DNA of 60,444 bases from Spartinivicinus poritis (GTDB lineage: Bacteria; Pseudomonadota; Gammaproteobacteria; Pseudomonadales; Zooshikellaceae), in contig NZ_JAPMOU010000034.1 in NCBI RefSeq assembly GCF_028858535.1, positions 1 through 60,444 of the forward strand, given 5' to 3'. This document shows positions 1 through 9,297 of this stretch, piece after piece. Position 1 is the first letter of the stretch; the number at the start of each line of letters is the position of its first letter. Position numbers and translations under genes: made by a program. Under the pieces are notes generated by a model, which did no database searches, was not told the DNA's origin, and saw only the letters and a program-made list of their open reading frames with translations.

Positions 1-618
1 AAAAGCGATAAGAAAACAGCATCGCTGTGATGATATAGACAAGTTATTTATACAGCATCTTCAATATGCCACTTTATGATTTTCTAGCTATAACAGGCCC
101 TGACCCCATCTTTGATTCCCATGAGCCATTTATTTTTTGGCACGTCGAGTGGATTGGACAAGTAACACCATCATTAAAATTAGAAAGTAAAACTACAACA
201 GCTAACCAGGATGAGTAATTTTCAAAAACGCCAGTCAAGAATCGACCTTGTTAAATTTCGTCTCGATATTTTATTTATCAGCGCATTAGATATCAGTTAA
301 TTTAAAAAACATATTAACAAAAAATATATTTAGCTTATTACATTTTGTGTCCGACACAACCCTAGGCAATGTTCATGTAGTTTATTTAATATTTACCATA
401 TAGTGTGAACCAATTCTTATGTCTATCCCTTACCCAGAAAGATAATTGTCAAAGTCGACAAATACATTTATTTACCTGATTACTGAAATTAAATTTATAC
501 ATAACATTAGTTAGTAATATTTCTAATTATATAAAAATAGAAATATCAAAAATAAAACCATATCAACATAAAAGACGATATATTTTTGACAGTCTGAATT
601 TAAGATAATGGTGTAAGT
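1..618. other. AT-rich non-coding leader region
   Basis: No convincing gene lies here. A 50-codon ORF (66-218, + strand) begins at an ATG without a clear Shine-Dalgarno sequence and resembles nothing I recognise. The rest is strongly AT-rich and probably holds the promoter of the gene starting at 619, but I could not assign -35 or -10 boxes with confidence. Confidence 0.4.
66..218 (+). CDS. possible 50-aa small ORF, unknown
   Basis: Open frame from ATG to TAA with a sensible amino-acid mix (starts MPLYDFLAITG, contains FWHVEWIG). It has no clear ribosome binding site, no signal peptide and no recognised domain. It could be a genuine small protein, a remnant of a larger gene, or chance. Reported only because it is the one plausible frame in the first 600 bases. 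Confidence 0.2.
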   Translation: MPLYDFLAITGPDPIFDSHEPFIFWHVEWIGQVTPSLKLESKTTTANQDE

Positions 619-1446
619 ATGCCTATTAATATGAACTTAGAATCCACAAATCAAACGTCACTCTCAACAAATGCAGCAGATGGGATTCGACCACCAACCG
701 AGGGGACAAATCAAGTTGTCGATAAAGGCAGAGAATGGATTGGTCGTATGACCTGGCAGGCCGGCACTGCAGCAAATGAGACTGACTCTCATTTTGAATC
801 CAAGTTAAATAATACATACGCTTTTCACTCACCGGAAGAAAGCAGTCGAATGAACTGTAAAGAGGCAACCATACTTATTGGTTTGAGTGCATATGCTGAT
901 AGCAGCCAAGTCAACGAATTCGAAAGAGAGCTAGATGAAGCAAAAAGTGACGAAATTAATTATAACAAGACCATGAATAAAATATTGTCCTTCCACAATG
1001 CTGAGGCAAAAGTTACACCCTCTTCTGGAGACGTTCTTTTTATGTTTGGGGATGCTCATGTAGCCTTGGCGACCGATGAAAATAATGCGCTAAGTCTTTG
1101 GCATGGGCCTAGTGACAATAACCATCTGCAGGAGGTTAGCTCAGATCAGTTATTTGACCTGACCAGAAGTGATGCTGTCCAATATGCTAATGCATTAAAG
1201 AGCTGGCTTTATAATTCAGAGACAACATTAAGTAGTGATCAATTTCATGAGTTGAGTAATGATCTTTATGACTTTATTGATGATGTTACTGATGAACGTA
1301 TAGAGCTAACTGGGCCTATACATCATGAATATATTCAGAAGTTTGATGATAAATTACGTAGTTTTGGTGTTAATCCTTTAGATAAAGAGGTGTTTATAAG
1401 AGTTGCTAAGCAACCCTTTGAACCTTTGGCGGAAAAATCGGAATAA
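619..1446 (+). CDS. putative cysteine-peptidase-fold (NlpC/P60-like) protein
   Basis: 275 aa, not recognised as a named family. The N-terminal 30 residues are Ser/Thr/Asn-rich with no hydrophobic signal peptide. A central block has the order expected of a papain or NlpC/P60 fold: a Cys at the start of a helix (MNCKEATILIGL, about residue 87), then a strand pair with GDVLFMFGDAHVAL carrying a His (about residue 150). The C-terminal third is acidic and helical. A leaderless protein with a Cys/His peptidase-like core could be a secreted effector or toxin, but this is inference. Just after the stop, another frame continues with a protein-like, proline-rich tail to 1541, so the true C-terminus may be frameshifted. 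Confidence 0.55.
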   Translation: MPINMNLESTNQTSLSTNAADGIRPPTEGTNQVVDKGREWIGRMTWQAGTAANETDSHFESKLNNTYAFHSPEESSRMNCKEATILIGLSAYADSSQVNEFERELDEAKSDEINYNKTMNKILSFHNAEAKVTPSSGDVLFMFGDAHVALATDENNALSLWHGPSDNNHLQEVSSDQLFDLTRSDAVQYANALKSWLYNSETTLSSDQFHELSNDLYDFIDDVTDERIELTGPIHHEYIQKFDDKLRSFGVNPLDKEVFIRVAKQPFEPLAEKSE

Positions 1447-1541
1447 AAATATTCATATCGCCTCTGCCAGCACCTAAACCAATACCACAAACAGGGCCTA
1501 ATGATGTTCTGCATTCAATGAGATCTGAAATGATGCATTAA
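1447..1541 (+). pseudogene. possible frameshifted C-terminal tail of preceding gene
   Basis: Immediately after the stop at 1446, a different frame reads about 30 residues including ISPLPAPKPIPQTGP and ends at TAA 1539-1541. The shift could lie at the A-run near 1434-1438. Its composition (Pro-rich linker, then a short Met/His tail) looks protein-like. It may be a real frameshift, a sequencing error or coincidence. Confidence 0.3.
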
Positions 1542-1685
1542 AAATCTAACAGAATCTTGCTAACATTGCTCAACCAATGCCAGTGATTTCCGTCTAATTT
1601 GCACCAAATCTGCACATCTGCACCACTGGATTTGCATTTTGGCTTGCCATAATCAACAACACTATCTAATGCAGGGTTGTTGATT

Positions 1686-3191
1686 ATGTTCAAGCAAAAG
1701 GTTCAACCAGTGGTGCTGGTGGCTAGCCTTGCTACAGCAGGGTTAGCGTTAATATTAGAAGGTACTCTTGGCTTCGCTCTATTCATCTGCACCTTATTGA
1801 TCATTTTAGTTGTCACTCGTCGTTCATTTAATGACCATAACAACAAGCTGATCAAAACCCAATGGTGGCTCATTGGCACGGCTTGTTTGCTCACTTTATT
1901 GCCCGTTTTTAGGGCATCTCCGGTGCTAAATGCATTGAGCTATTTAGGCTTAGCTATTATTGCCCTGCTTGCTTTGGCCATCGCTTACTCGGAAAAAAAT
2001 CCGGTTAAGATTGCAATTGCAACCCTATTAAGTTGTCCATTTAAAGTGCTAGGTTATCTGGTATCCACTTTACCAGGCTTTACCATTCAAGCTGCAGCGC
2101 CTTTTGTTGCAATTAATAGCACTAAGCGTCACTACCTTCGTTCAATTATATTTGGACTGTTATGGGCAACACCTTTGTTATTGTTATTTGGTGGTTTATT
2201 GATCGCCTCTGACCCCAGATTCCAACATTTTGCAGAAAGTATTTTTAGCTTTAACGCCGAACAAATCATGTTAACTGGTGTAGAGTTTGGCTGTTACTGG
2301 TTTATTACCCTGATTTTTTTCTATTTAACTCTAGCGCCAGGGGTGGGCCAAGCAAAGTCTAGCAATGAAATATTACAGCAAACGACTAAGGCATCTATTA
2401 GTGTTGATAGCATCCAAGTACTAACCGTGTTAGCAAGTATTAATCTGTTATTCTTTGCTTATATTGGTGTGCAATTAACCTACTTTTTTGGTGGTGATAA
2501 ACTGGTACTTAATACTGACAACCTAAGCTACGCCACCTATGCCAAACAGGGGTTTTGGGAGCTAGTGTTTGTAGCCATGTTAGTTATTCCTGTTTTATTA
2601 GTTGTCGATGCATTACAAACTAATAAACCTTCTAACATCAAAAAATGGTGTTTACGACTTTCTATTTTAACAATTGTTGCTACAGCCATTATCGAATTAT
2701 CTGCCTTACATCGAATGGCACTTTACTTGAAAAATTACAGCTTAACTGAGTTGAGATTTTATTCTACTGCCTTTTTATTCTTTATAATGAGTATCTTTAT
2801 TTGCTACGCAGTTACTGTGCTCAGACAAAAGAGAGGGGCCTTTGTACTCTGGTCAAGCAGTACCGCTTTAAGCTTTATTCTCATCCTTAACATCATTAAC
2901 CCCGATGCATTAATTGCTAAAGCCAACCTGGAAAACAAGTTTTCCAATATAAAACCAGATACCTCTTATTTATCAAGTTTAAGTGAAGATGCCTACCCAG
3001 TAATTGCAGATTATATCCAGGAAAATCCAACAAAAAACTGGTGTAATTTATTAGTGCAATTTAACTATCGTCTGCAAGGTTATAACAATGCCAGCTGGCA
3101 GCAGTGGAACTGGTCAATAGATCAAGCGCAACAAGTCGTTGCTTCTCTTACTGAAAAGCAAGATTGCAAAATAATGACTTATCTTCAATGA
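1686..3191 (+). CDS. DUF4153/DUF4173-like polytopic membrane protein
   Basis: About 501 aa with roughly ten hydrophobic segments across the first 400 residues and a hydrophilic C-terminal region of about 90 residues. The segment LHRMALYLKNYSLTELRFYS matches what I know of DUF4173/DUF4153 proteins, inner-membrane proteins of unknown function. I chose the ATG at 1686 because AGGG at 1673-1676 lies nine bases upstream; an in-frame TTG at 1677 would leave no room for a ribosome binding site. The gene is monocistronic and converges on ltaE, with a strong hairpin between them. Confidence 0.75.
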   Translation: MFKQKVQPVVLVASLATAGLALILEGTLGFALFICTLLIILVVTRRSFNDHNNKLIKTQWWLIGTACLLTLLPVFRASPVLNALSYLGLAIIALLALAIAYSEKNPVKIAIATLLSCPFKVLGYLVSTLPGFTIQAAAPFVAINSTKRHYLRSIIFGLLWATPLLLLFGGLLIASDPRFQHFAESIFSFNAEQIMLTGVEFGCYWFITLIFFYLTLAPGVGQAKSSNEILQQTTKASISVDSIQVLTVLASINLLFFAYIGVQLTYFFGGDKLVLNTDNLSYATYAKQGFWELVFVAMLVIPVLLVVDALQTNKPSNIKKWCLRLSILTIVATAIIELSALHRMALYLKNYSLTELRFYSTAFLFFIMSIFICYAVTVLRQKRGAFVLWSSSTALSFILILNIINPDALIAKANLENKFSNIKPDTSYLSSLSEDAYPVIADYIQENPTKNWCNLLVQFNYRLQGYNNASWQQWNWSIDQAQQVVASLTEKQDCKIMTYLQ

Positions 3192-3199
3192 GAAAAGTA

Positions 3200-3234
3200 T
3201 TTCAGTGCTGGCAATAGATCCCAGCACTGAAATT
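3200..3234. terminator. bidirectional hairpin terminator
   Basis: Perfect 13-bp inverted repeat (ATTTCAGTGCTGG / CCAGCACTGAAAT) with a 9-base loop, centred between two convergent genes ending at 3191 and 3250. There is no strong T-run on either side, so termination efficiency is uncertain, but position and stability suit a shared transcription stop. Confidence 0.65.
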
Positions 3235-3249
3235 ACACTTAATAGTAAA

Positions 3250-4272
3250 TCACTTCTTATTATAGAAAAACCCCTTAATTAGTCCTATTGCCGTTTCAAT
3301 ATCATTTTGATTAACATCTTTATGAGTGACAAATCGAATAGTGTTGGAGGGGCTGATCAAAATGCCATTGCTTTCTAAGTGGCTTGCTAACTCTGCTGGG
3401 GTTGAGCTTTTTAACTCAGCAAAAACCATATTGGTTTGTACTTTCGCCATATCAACCGTCAGTTCCTCTATATTAGCCAACTTATGAGCGAGAATCAGCG
3501 CATTCTCATGGTCTTCTGCCAGTCTTTCTACTTGCTCATTTAATGCAACAATACCTGCTGCAGCTAAAATACCAGCCTGGCGCATTCCACCACCAAGCAC
3601 TTTTTTCCAACGACGTGCTTTATTAATCAGCTCGTGAGTACCACATAATAAAGAACCCACGGGGGCTGCAAGCCCTTTTGATAAGCAAATAGAGACTGAG
3701 TCAAAGTGCTGGGTAATCTGTTTTACATCAATATTCTGTTTAACCACAGCATTAAATAACCGAGCGCCATCCAAATGACAGGCTAACCCGACAGATTTAG
3801 CATAGCTGGTCGCTTCTTCGATATAATCAAGCGATTGCACTCTACCAGAATGAGTATTTTCTAAACACAGTAATCGAGTTCTAGCAAAATGTGGATCAAT
3901 AGGTTTTATGGCTGCCTTGATATCGTCTAATGGTAAGCAACCGTTTTCACCTTCTAATATCGGTTGTGGTTGAATACTCCCTAAAACAGCGGCCCCACCC
4001 CCTTCAAATTTATAGGTATGCGCTTGCTGCCCTACCAAGTACTCATCCCCCCGATCACAATGCGCCATTAATGCAATTAAATTAGTTTGAGTACCACTAG
4101 CTGCAAAAATAGCATCCTCATACCCCAGTTTTTCTGCCGCTATTACTTGCAACTCATTAACCGTTGGATCATCACCATAAACATCATCACCCACGACAGC
4201 ATTAGCCATCACCTGACGCATTTTTTGTGTTGGGCGTGTTACTGTATCACTACGAAAATCTATAGCTTGCAT
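3250..4272 (-). CDS. ltaE: low-specificity L-threonine aldolase
   Basis: About 340 aa PLP enzyme that cleaves L-threonine and L-allo-threonine to glycine and acetaldehyde. The N-terminus IDFRSDTVTRPT, the segment GDDVYGDDPTVNELQ, and the PLP-lysine motif SICLSKGLAAPVGS are hallmarks of the threonine aldolase family. The open frame extends 34 codons further upstream, but the ATG at 4272 is preferred: it is preceded by AAGGGG at good spacing and gives the standard family N-terminus. It is divergent from a MocR-type regulator at 4463, which may control it. The protein should be cytoplasmic. Confidence 0.92.
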   Translation of the reverse strand: MQAIDFRSDTVTRPTQKMRQVMANAVVGDDVYGDDPTVNELQVIAAEKLGYEDAIFAASGTQTNLIALMAHCDRGDEYLVGQQAHTYKFEGGGAAVLGSIQPQPILEGENGCLPLDDIKAAIKPIDPHFARTRLLCLENTHSGRVQSLDYIEEATSYAKSVGLACHLDGARLFNAVVKQNIDVKQITQHFDSVSICLSKGLAAPVGSLLCGTHELINKARRWKKVLGGGMRQAGILAAAGIVALNEQVERLAEDHENALILAHKLANIEELTVDMAKVQTNMVFAELKSSTPAELASHLESNGILISPSNTIRFVTHKDVNQNDIETAIGLIKGFFYNKK

Positions 4273-4345
4273 AAATGACCCCTTAACCTTTTTAATCATA
4301 ATTTCACACTTAATTAAGGTAAATCTTAGGGGAATGACAGATTCA

Positions 4346-4393
4346 ATAACAGATACAGATTGATTAGCTTTCAACCATAACAGATAATTAAGG
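4346..4393. promoter_or_regulatory. direct repeats, possible MocR operator
   Basis: In the 190-bp divergent gap, ATAACAGATA occurs twice in the same orientation (4346-4355 and 4377-4386), 31 bp apart, about three helical turns. TAATTAAGG also occurs twice (4311-4319 and 4385-4393). MocR/GabR/PdxR regulators typically bind direct repeats on one face of DNA near their own promoter. A TATAAT at 4420-4425 could be the -10 box of the regulator gene. The sites are seen; their function is inferred. Confidence 0.4.
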
Positions 4394-4462
4394 CTGAACT
4401 AGCAGCAGAACACTATGCTTATAATGGTTCACTAAATCCTTTAATATCAAGTAGTTAGCACT

Positions 4463-5887
4463 ATGAAGCAGCCAATCTACCAACAACTTGCAGAACAGCT
4501 TGCTGAGCAAATCAAAACAGGTGTTTATCAGGCCGGACAAAAGCTACCCTCCGTAAGAGGCCTGGCTAAACAAATGAATATTAGCATCACCAGTGTAATG
4601 GCTGCTTACAACTGCCTAGAAGCCCAAGAAGTGATTGAGGCACGCTACAAATCGGGATTTTATGTAAAACCCCAAGTGCATTTTGCCGCCCCCCAAGCAG
4701 GAGATTGTACTACTTTACCAACACCTGAATCGGTTACCAGTTCCCAGCTTATTATCGACTTGGTGGCCAGTGCTGCCGATGGTAAATACCACCAGTTTAG
4801 TGTAGCTAACCCTGCAGCCGACTTACCTGCCAATGAACCATTAAGAAAAAGCTTTACTAAACTAATTCGTCAGCGTTACTCCGTTATGCAGCGTAATACC
4901 GATTTACAAGGTACGATTAAGTTGCGCCAACAACTTACTCGTATTTTGGCAGATGCTGGGATTATGACAACACCGGACAATATTATCATTACCACTGGAT
5001 GCCAAAGCGCTATGATGCTGTGTTTAAGAGCATTAGCTAAGCCTGGGGATATTATTGCAATCAGCTCACCTGCCTACTATCGTATATTGCAATTACTGGA
5101 AGCGCTGGAACTGAAGGTGCTTGAAATTCCCAGCCACCCTAAAACAGGTATTGATTTAACGGTACTTGAAAATATGCTAAGCCAGTGGCCAGTAAAAGCG
5201 CTGATCACTTGTCCTAATTTTGCTAACCCTTTAGGCGACAGTATGCCTATCGATCATCAACAGCAATTAATGGAAATTGCTGTTAAGTATCATACGATGA
5301 TTATTGAAGATGATGTTTTTGGTGAGCTAGGCTATCAAAAAGAGCGGCCTAAAGCATTAAAAGCGCTGGATAAAAGCGGTCAGGTGTTGTATTGCTCATC
5401 TGCCTCCAAATCAATTTCCCCCCAATTAAAAACCGGCTGGCTGGTGGTAGATGAGCATAAGCAAACGATTCTTTATCAACAATTATTAATGGGGCTGGCC
5501 CCACCAATGATAAACCAACTTTCCCTGGCAGATTACTTAATGTATGGCAATTATCACCAGCACTTAAGTCGGGCACGACAGCACTATCAACAACGTTATT
5601 ATCAAGCTCTGAGTCTCCTACAGAAATACTTCCCTGCCAATATTCGCCTTTCCAGCCCCACAGGTGGTTTCGTGTTATGGGTCGAATTGCCCAAATCCTG
5701 CGATACCACTCAATTGTATTTCGCCGCCAAAGAAAAAGGAATTTTAATTGCTCCTGGAGAATTGTTTTCAGTTAATCCTGAAAAATATAAGCATTGCTTC
5801 AGGATTAACTTTTCTCAGCCATGGGAACAATCACGGATTGACGCAATTAAAACACTAGGCAGTATTATTAAACAACAGCATTCTTAG
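4463..5887 (+). CDS. MocR-family (GntR/aminotransferase) transcriptional regulator
   Basis: 474 aa. Residues 1-75 form a GntR winged helix (YQQLAEQLAEQIKTGVYQAG, then KLPSVRGLAKQMNIS). Residues about 110-470 form a fold-type I aminotransferase domain with ITTGCQSAMML, CPNFANPLG and the PLP-lysine motif SSASKSISPQLKTGW. This domain order defines the MocR family (PdxR, GabR), which sense PLP-linked ligands. The PLP lysine is retained. The gene is divergent from ltaE, so control of threonine aldolase is plausible but unproven. It ends four bases before the convergent RNA-repair operon. Confidence 0.85.
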   Translation: MKQPIYQQLAEQLAEQIKTGVYQAGQKLPSVRGLAKQMNISITSVMAAYNCLEAQEVIEARYKSGFYVKPQVHFAAPQAGDCTTLPTPESVTSSQLIIDLVASAADGKYHQFSVANPAADLPANEPLRKSFTKLIRQRYSVMQRNTDLQGTIKLRQQLTRILADAGIMTTPDNIIITTGCQSAMMLCLRALAKPGDIIAISSPAYYRILQLLEALELKVLEIPSHPKTGIDLTVLENMLSQWPVKALITCPNFANPLGDSMPIDHQQQLMEIAVKYHTMIIEDDVFGELGYQKERPKALKALDKSGQVLYCSSASKSISPQLKTGWLVVDEHKQTILYQQLLMGLAPPMINQLSLADYLMYGNYHQHLSRARQHYQQRYYQALSLLQKYFPANIRLSSPTGGFVLWVELPKSCDTTQLYFAAKEKGILIAPGELFSVNPEKYKHCFRINFSQPWEQSRIDAIKTLGSIIKQQHS

Positions 5888-5891
5888 TTTT

Positions 5892-7172
5892 TTAGTAACT
5901 CAAACCAACAAAATCCAACTGATGCGTCTCTAATGGCAATGGAAACTCAAACCGCGCTTGTTGCTCTAAAATTACTTGATCTGGCAAACCATTAACCCGT
6001 TTTTGATTTTGCTTAATACATACATCCACAGGATTTACCATCATCACTAATTGCATAAGACCATCATAGTTGCTAATTATCGTGAATAGCTGCGATCTAA
6101 AGTCACGCCTGATATTAGTCGCGTCCCACACCACAGATTGCCTGTTCCTTAAACAGTCTTTTAATCGTTCTTTCGCAATTGTTACCACTTGTTTATTCTG
6201 GCGTTGATCTGCCTGATTGCCGGTTAGCTCTTGCCGAATATTATCTAAGCTAATAATGGGTAAATCAGCATGATGTCGCTCAATCCAGGTGGATTTACCA
6301 CTACCACTCAACCCACAAGTCACTATAATTTGAGGAGTTATCTTGTTCCGATAGTGGTACGTTTTGCCCAGTGCATCCGCAGGGTCATGAATTATCCCCT
6401 GCTCCCGCAGATAAACAGCGTCCGACTTTATTAACGCCTGTGTGGTTTCTGGTAAACAATTAATATCTTGTTCAATGACTTTTAACCAGTCTTGATAAGG
6501 CGGTTGTTGCCAAAGGTTATACTGCTGGCACTGTATTTTAAACAATTCCAGCAACTCCAGCTGCCACTGCTTATCTTCACACTCTCTACCTTGCATATCA
6601 GCTAGTGCTAGAAAATAACTTAATTCCAAATTCACTTTTCTAGCCAACTGCAAATAGTCAGCAATTGGCTTATCTTTTATCACTAGCCACTTTGGTACCT
6701 GATGCTCTCCAACCAAATGGAGAACAGTCAGCCAAACCGCTTTTGGCAGTTCAAAAGGTAACAAGCGGAATAACAAATAATCACGCCCGATGGTCTCATG
6801 CTTAGGAGACACCCATCGAAAGTGACCTCGCACCTGGCGCCGAACAGTAGTGACTGGCTTAGCTATATCATGCAATAAAGCCCCTAAGATTAAGCTGGCT
6901 CGTCGCCAGCCAGTAATATGCGCAGCTTCGTTATCTAACAATCGGTAAAGTGCCATTAACACCATGTCAGTATGAGTAGCCACATCCCCTTCTGCATGCC
7001 ACAGCGGTTCCTGTTGAGTATGTTGAAACTCTCTTAATAAAGGAAAGTGATCACCTAAGACTGACAGGCATTCAGCAAAACCTGGCGTTGCATTATTGGT
7101 TAGCCCTTCCAACCAATTTTTTACTTGATTTATTTTTCTACCCTTAGTCTCAGGTCTAATTTTGCTTTTCAT
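5892..7172 (-). CDS. HD-Pnk: HD-domain phosphoesterase/polynucleotide 5'-kinase
   Basis: About 426 aa. The N-terminal HD domain has a His near residue 68 and the HD pair in ALLHDIAKP near 102-103. The C-terminal kinase domain starts near 280 with Walker A GLSGSGKS, followed by the DATNIRRDFR region typical of T4-Pnk-like kinases. The same arrangement is known from Runella slithyformis HD-Pnk, which removes 2',3'-cyclic and 3' phosphates and phosphorylates 5'-OH ends before ligation. The ATG at 7172 fits better than a GTG at 7175: AGAGGG lies just upstream, at the end of the ligase gene. It is the second gene of an operon with the RNA ligase. Confidence 0.88.
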   Translation of the reverse strand: MKSKIRPETKGRKINQVKNWLEGLTNNATPGFAECLSVLGDHFPLLREFQHTQQEPLWHAEGDVATHTDMVLMALYRLLDNEAAHITGWRRASLILGALLHDIAKPVTTVRRQVRGHFRWVSPKHETIGRDYLLFRLLPFELPKAVWLTVLHLVGEHQVPKWLVIKDKPIADYLQLARKVNLELSYFLALADMQGRECEDKQWQLELLELFKIQCQQYNLWQQPPYQDWLKVIEQDINCLPETTQALIKSDAVYLREQGIIHDPADALGKTYHYRNKITPQIIVTCGLSGSGKSTWIERHHADLPIISLDNIRQELTGNQADQRQNKQVVTIAKERLKDCLRNRQSVVWDATNIRRDFRSQLFTIISNYDGLMQLVMMVNPVDVCIKQNQKRVNGLPDQVILEQQARFEFPLPLETHQLDFVGLSY

Positions 7173-7174
7173 CA

Positions 7175-7828
7175 CTATGCCCTCTCACTACTATCCATTA
7201 ACGTACTGGGCGCTAATTTATTGGGTATAATGGGTTTATGCATCCAATGTTCATCACTGGTAACATGGCCAGCCCGCACCCATTTGGCAACAGCCTGGCT
7301 AAACTCATCATAGTGAAATGATGCAGCCAACCTGACGACATAACCTTCTGATTGCAGGGTGTTAATTTTCAAATCCCTCACCAGTTTTTCATTCCATTCA
7401 CCTAGATACAACACATGTGGTGTGGCTAGTCCCCACTGGTTAGCTTGCTCTAATGTTTGCTGCCAATTAAGACAACGATTATTGTCATCCCAAATCGAAA
7501 ACAGATAAAAATAACTGATTAGGTTGTTGTAAATAATAGAATGCTGAGCATAGACATTTTCCCCACACAGCCGCCAACCTTCAGGAATAAGATTACGTAT
7601 CTCACCATGTAAACGTTTTACCCAGTTGCGAGAAGGATGTTGCCGGCTATCCACTGAACGCGCATGAATATTATCTCGATACATGGTGGTATTTTCGCCA
7701 TCTAATTTTTCAGTGATCACTACCTCTTTACCTGTAAAACTGTCACAGTGGTCCATAGCAATATCATCATCCGAATAGCCAGGTGACCAGGGCAAATGCA
7801 AAGTGCGGGGATATTTGTAATAGTTCAT
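7175..7828 (-). CDS. ATP-dependent RNA ligase family protein
   Basis: About 217 aa. It shows the nucleotidyltransferase motifs of RNA ligases: motif I EKLDGENTTMY (the Lys near residue 41 should become adenylylated), a motif III-like YFYLFSIW, motif IV EGYVVR and motif V AKWVR. It is a compact ligase without an obvious C-terminal accessory domain. The ATG at 7828 is preferred because GAGG lies seven bases upstream; the ATG at 7834 would nearly touch it. The stop is two bases before the HD-Pnk ATG, so translational coupling is likely. Together the proteins would heal and seal broken RNA. Confidence 0.87.
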   Translation of the reverse strand: MNYYKYPRTLHLPWSPGYSDDDIAMDHCDSFTGKEVVITEKLDGENTTMYRDNIHARSVDSRQHPSRNWVKRLHGEIRNLIPEGWRLCGENVYAQHSIIYNNLISYFYLFSIWDDNNRCLNWQQTLEQANQWGLATPHVLYLGEWNEKLVRDLKINTLQSEGYVVRLAASFHYDEFSQAVAKWVRAGHVTSDEHWMHKPIIPNKLAPSTLMDSSERA

Positions 7829-8206
7829 ATACATACCTCACAAACCAACTACTACTATTGTGCCCTTCATATAAGTTTTGAAAGACACAATACAGCAAGC
7901 CTATTAAAACTTAAGCCGTTAGTAGTCGTTGATTAATTAAAAGAATAGAAACCAATCTGTCGATCTAACGACAGAAACTCCGTTTGGTGTGATAGTTTGA
8001 GGTATTACATGGTTCTTCTGAGTTCTACTCAGCCTTTATCTTGGTGTTCTAAATTGAAAGGCGGGATTTAACCATAGTTAATGGCTATTTACAAGTCAAA
8101 GGAGTTGACGTATTAGGGCCTGTTAACACTGCCTAACAACAAAGTAAAACTGAACTACACTAGAAAGAGTATTAATAGTTGTTGCTATCATGGTTATAAG
8201 TTAACT
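7829..8206. other. intergenic gap between divergent genes
   Basis: About 380 bases separating the minus-strand RNA-repair operon from a plus-strand solute-binding gene. The ligase Shine-Dalgarno (GAGG, about 7836-7839) is here. I saw short open stretches but no convincing gene, IS end or strong hairpin. Confidence 0.4.
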
Positions 8207-8953
8207 ATGAAAAATCTCTTTTTAACCTTCTTTTTATGCTTGCTTTCTACTGCATCCAGTGCAATAGACAAAGACTTCGATTATTTGTTCGCTACTGACT
8301 CATGGCCACCTTACTTAGGCCCAGAGCTAAAGAATGGTGGCTTCTTCTCTGAGATAGTAAAAGAAGCCTTTCGATTAAAAGGTAAAAAGGTTTCTATTTT
8401 ATACACTTCATGGAAACGAGCATTTGAACTTACTAAAAAAGGTAAATATGAAGCCTTACTTGGAGTTTATTACCTACCTGAAAGAGAAAAATTTTTTAAG
8501 TACTCATCAGTTATATCTCATAGTAGACAGTACTTATACAGCAAAAAATCCAGGAACATTACCTTTAACTCCCTTCGGGAGCTTAGCCCCTATAGGATAG
8601 GCGTTGTAAGAGGTTATCATTACTCAAAAGAGTTTAATGATGCAAATTATTTAGATCGACATGAAGAAGTTAATACCAAAAAAATTGTCAAACTGCTATT
8701 GATCGACAGGTTAGACCTTATTGCAGCTGAACAGCGAGTATTGAAATATCATATTGATACTGCTTTTCCTGAATTAAGAAACCAATATCAACAACATCCT
8801 CTACAACTACAAAATAAAAATTTACATTTAGTAATTTCTAAAAAATTACCAAACTTCATGCAAATTTATGAAGAGTTTGAAGCTGGATTTACATTGATGA
8901 AAGAGGAAGGAATTGATAAAGCCATTATGCATGAACACGGCTTTGACCTCTAA
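8207..8953 (+). CDS. periplasmic solute-binding protein, SBP_bac_3-like
   Basis: 248 aa with a signal peptide (MKNLFLTFFLCLLSTASSA). The mature part starts with a strand and the WPPYLG motif typical of amino-acid-type periplasmic binding proteins. The pattern YYLPEREKFFKYSS and the hinge region YRIGVVRGYHY follow. No permease or ATPase gene is adjacent, so it may serve a distant transporter or act as a ligand sensor. It is one of six related loci in this window. The upstream ribosome binding site is weak. Confidence 0.8.
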   Translation: MKNLFLTFFLCLLSTASSAIDKDFDYLFATDSWPPYLGPELKNGGFFSEIVKEAFRLKGKKVSILYTSWKRAFELTKKGKYEALLGVYYLPEREKFFKYSSVISHSRQYLYSKKSRNITFNSLRELSPYRIGVVRGYHYSKEFNDANYLDRHEEVNTKKIVKLLLIDRLDLIAAEQRVLKYHIDTAFPELRNQYQQHPLQLQNKNLHLVISKKLPNFMQIYEEFEAGFTLMKEEGIDKAIMHEHGFDL

Positions 8954-9297
8954 TACATCAAGTCACCACTTATGATATACCTGCAGTCAAATATAATAGC
9001 TCATGCTGAGATACCACGGAGCTGCGCTATAATAGCAAGGATTTCCCAAAGCAAAACAACTTAGTGTGGTCAATCCCAACAATATTTTTCATAACACCCT
9101 CGTTGCAAATAATTACTTTAAAAATCAAGTGCAATAAGTTTACTATTGCACTCACTCTCAGCCTTCCGATGGTACCACTCAGTATTCTTTAATATATCAA
9201 CTGTGGCGCTTATAAGTCAGGTGAAATTATAAACAAATTTATTTATCAAACGGATAATGATGACAATTTTATGACTATTACTCATAAACTTTATTCA
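8954..9297. other. non-coding gap with weak hairpin
   Basis: About 340 bases between convergent genes. An 8-bp inverted repeat, GTGCAATA / TATTGCAC (9129-9151, 7-base loop), is followed by a T-rich stretch when read on the minus strand. It could terminate transcripts from the phosphopantetheinyl transferase gene, although it lies about 150 bases past its stop. Nothing else recognised. Confidence 0.35.

Noticed and set aside
7900-8150. Short readable stretches considered as a transposase remnant
   Set aside because: Stops occur every few codons and no transposase motif or terminal repeat could be found.
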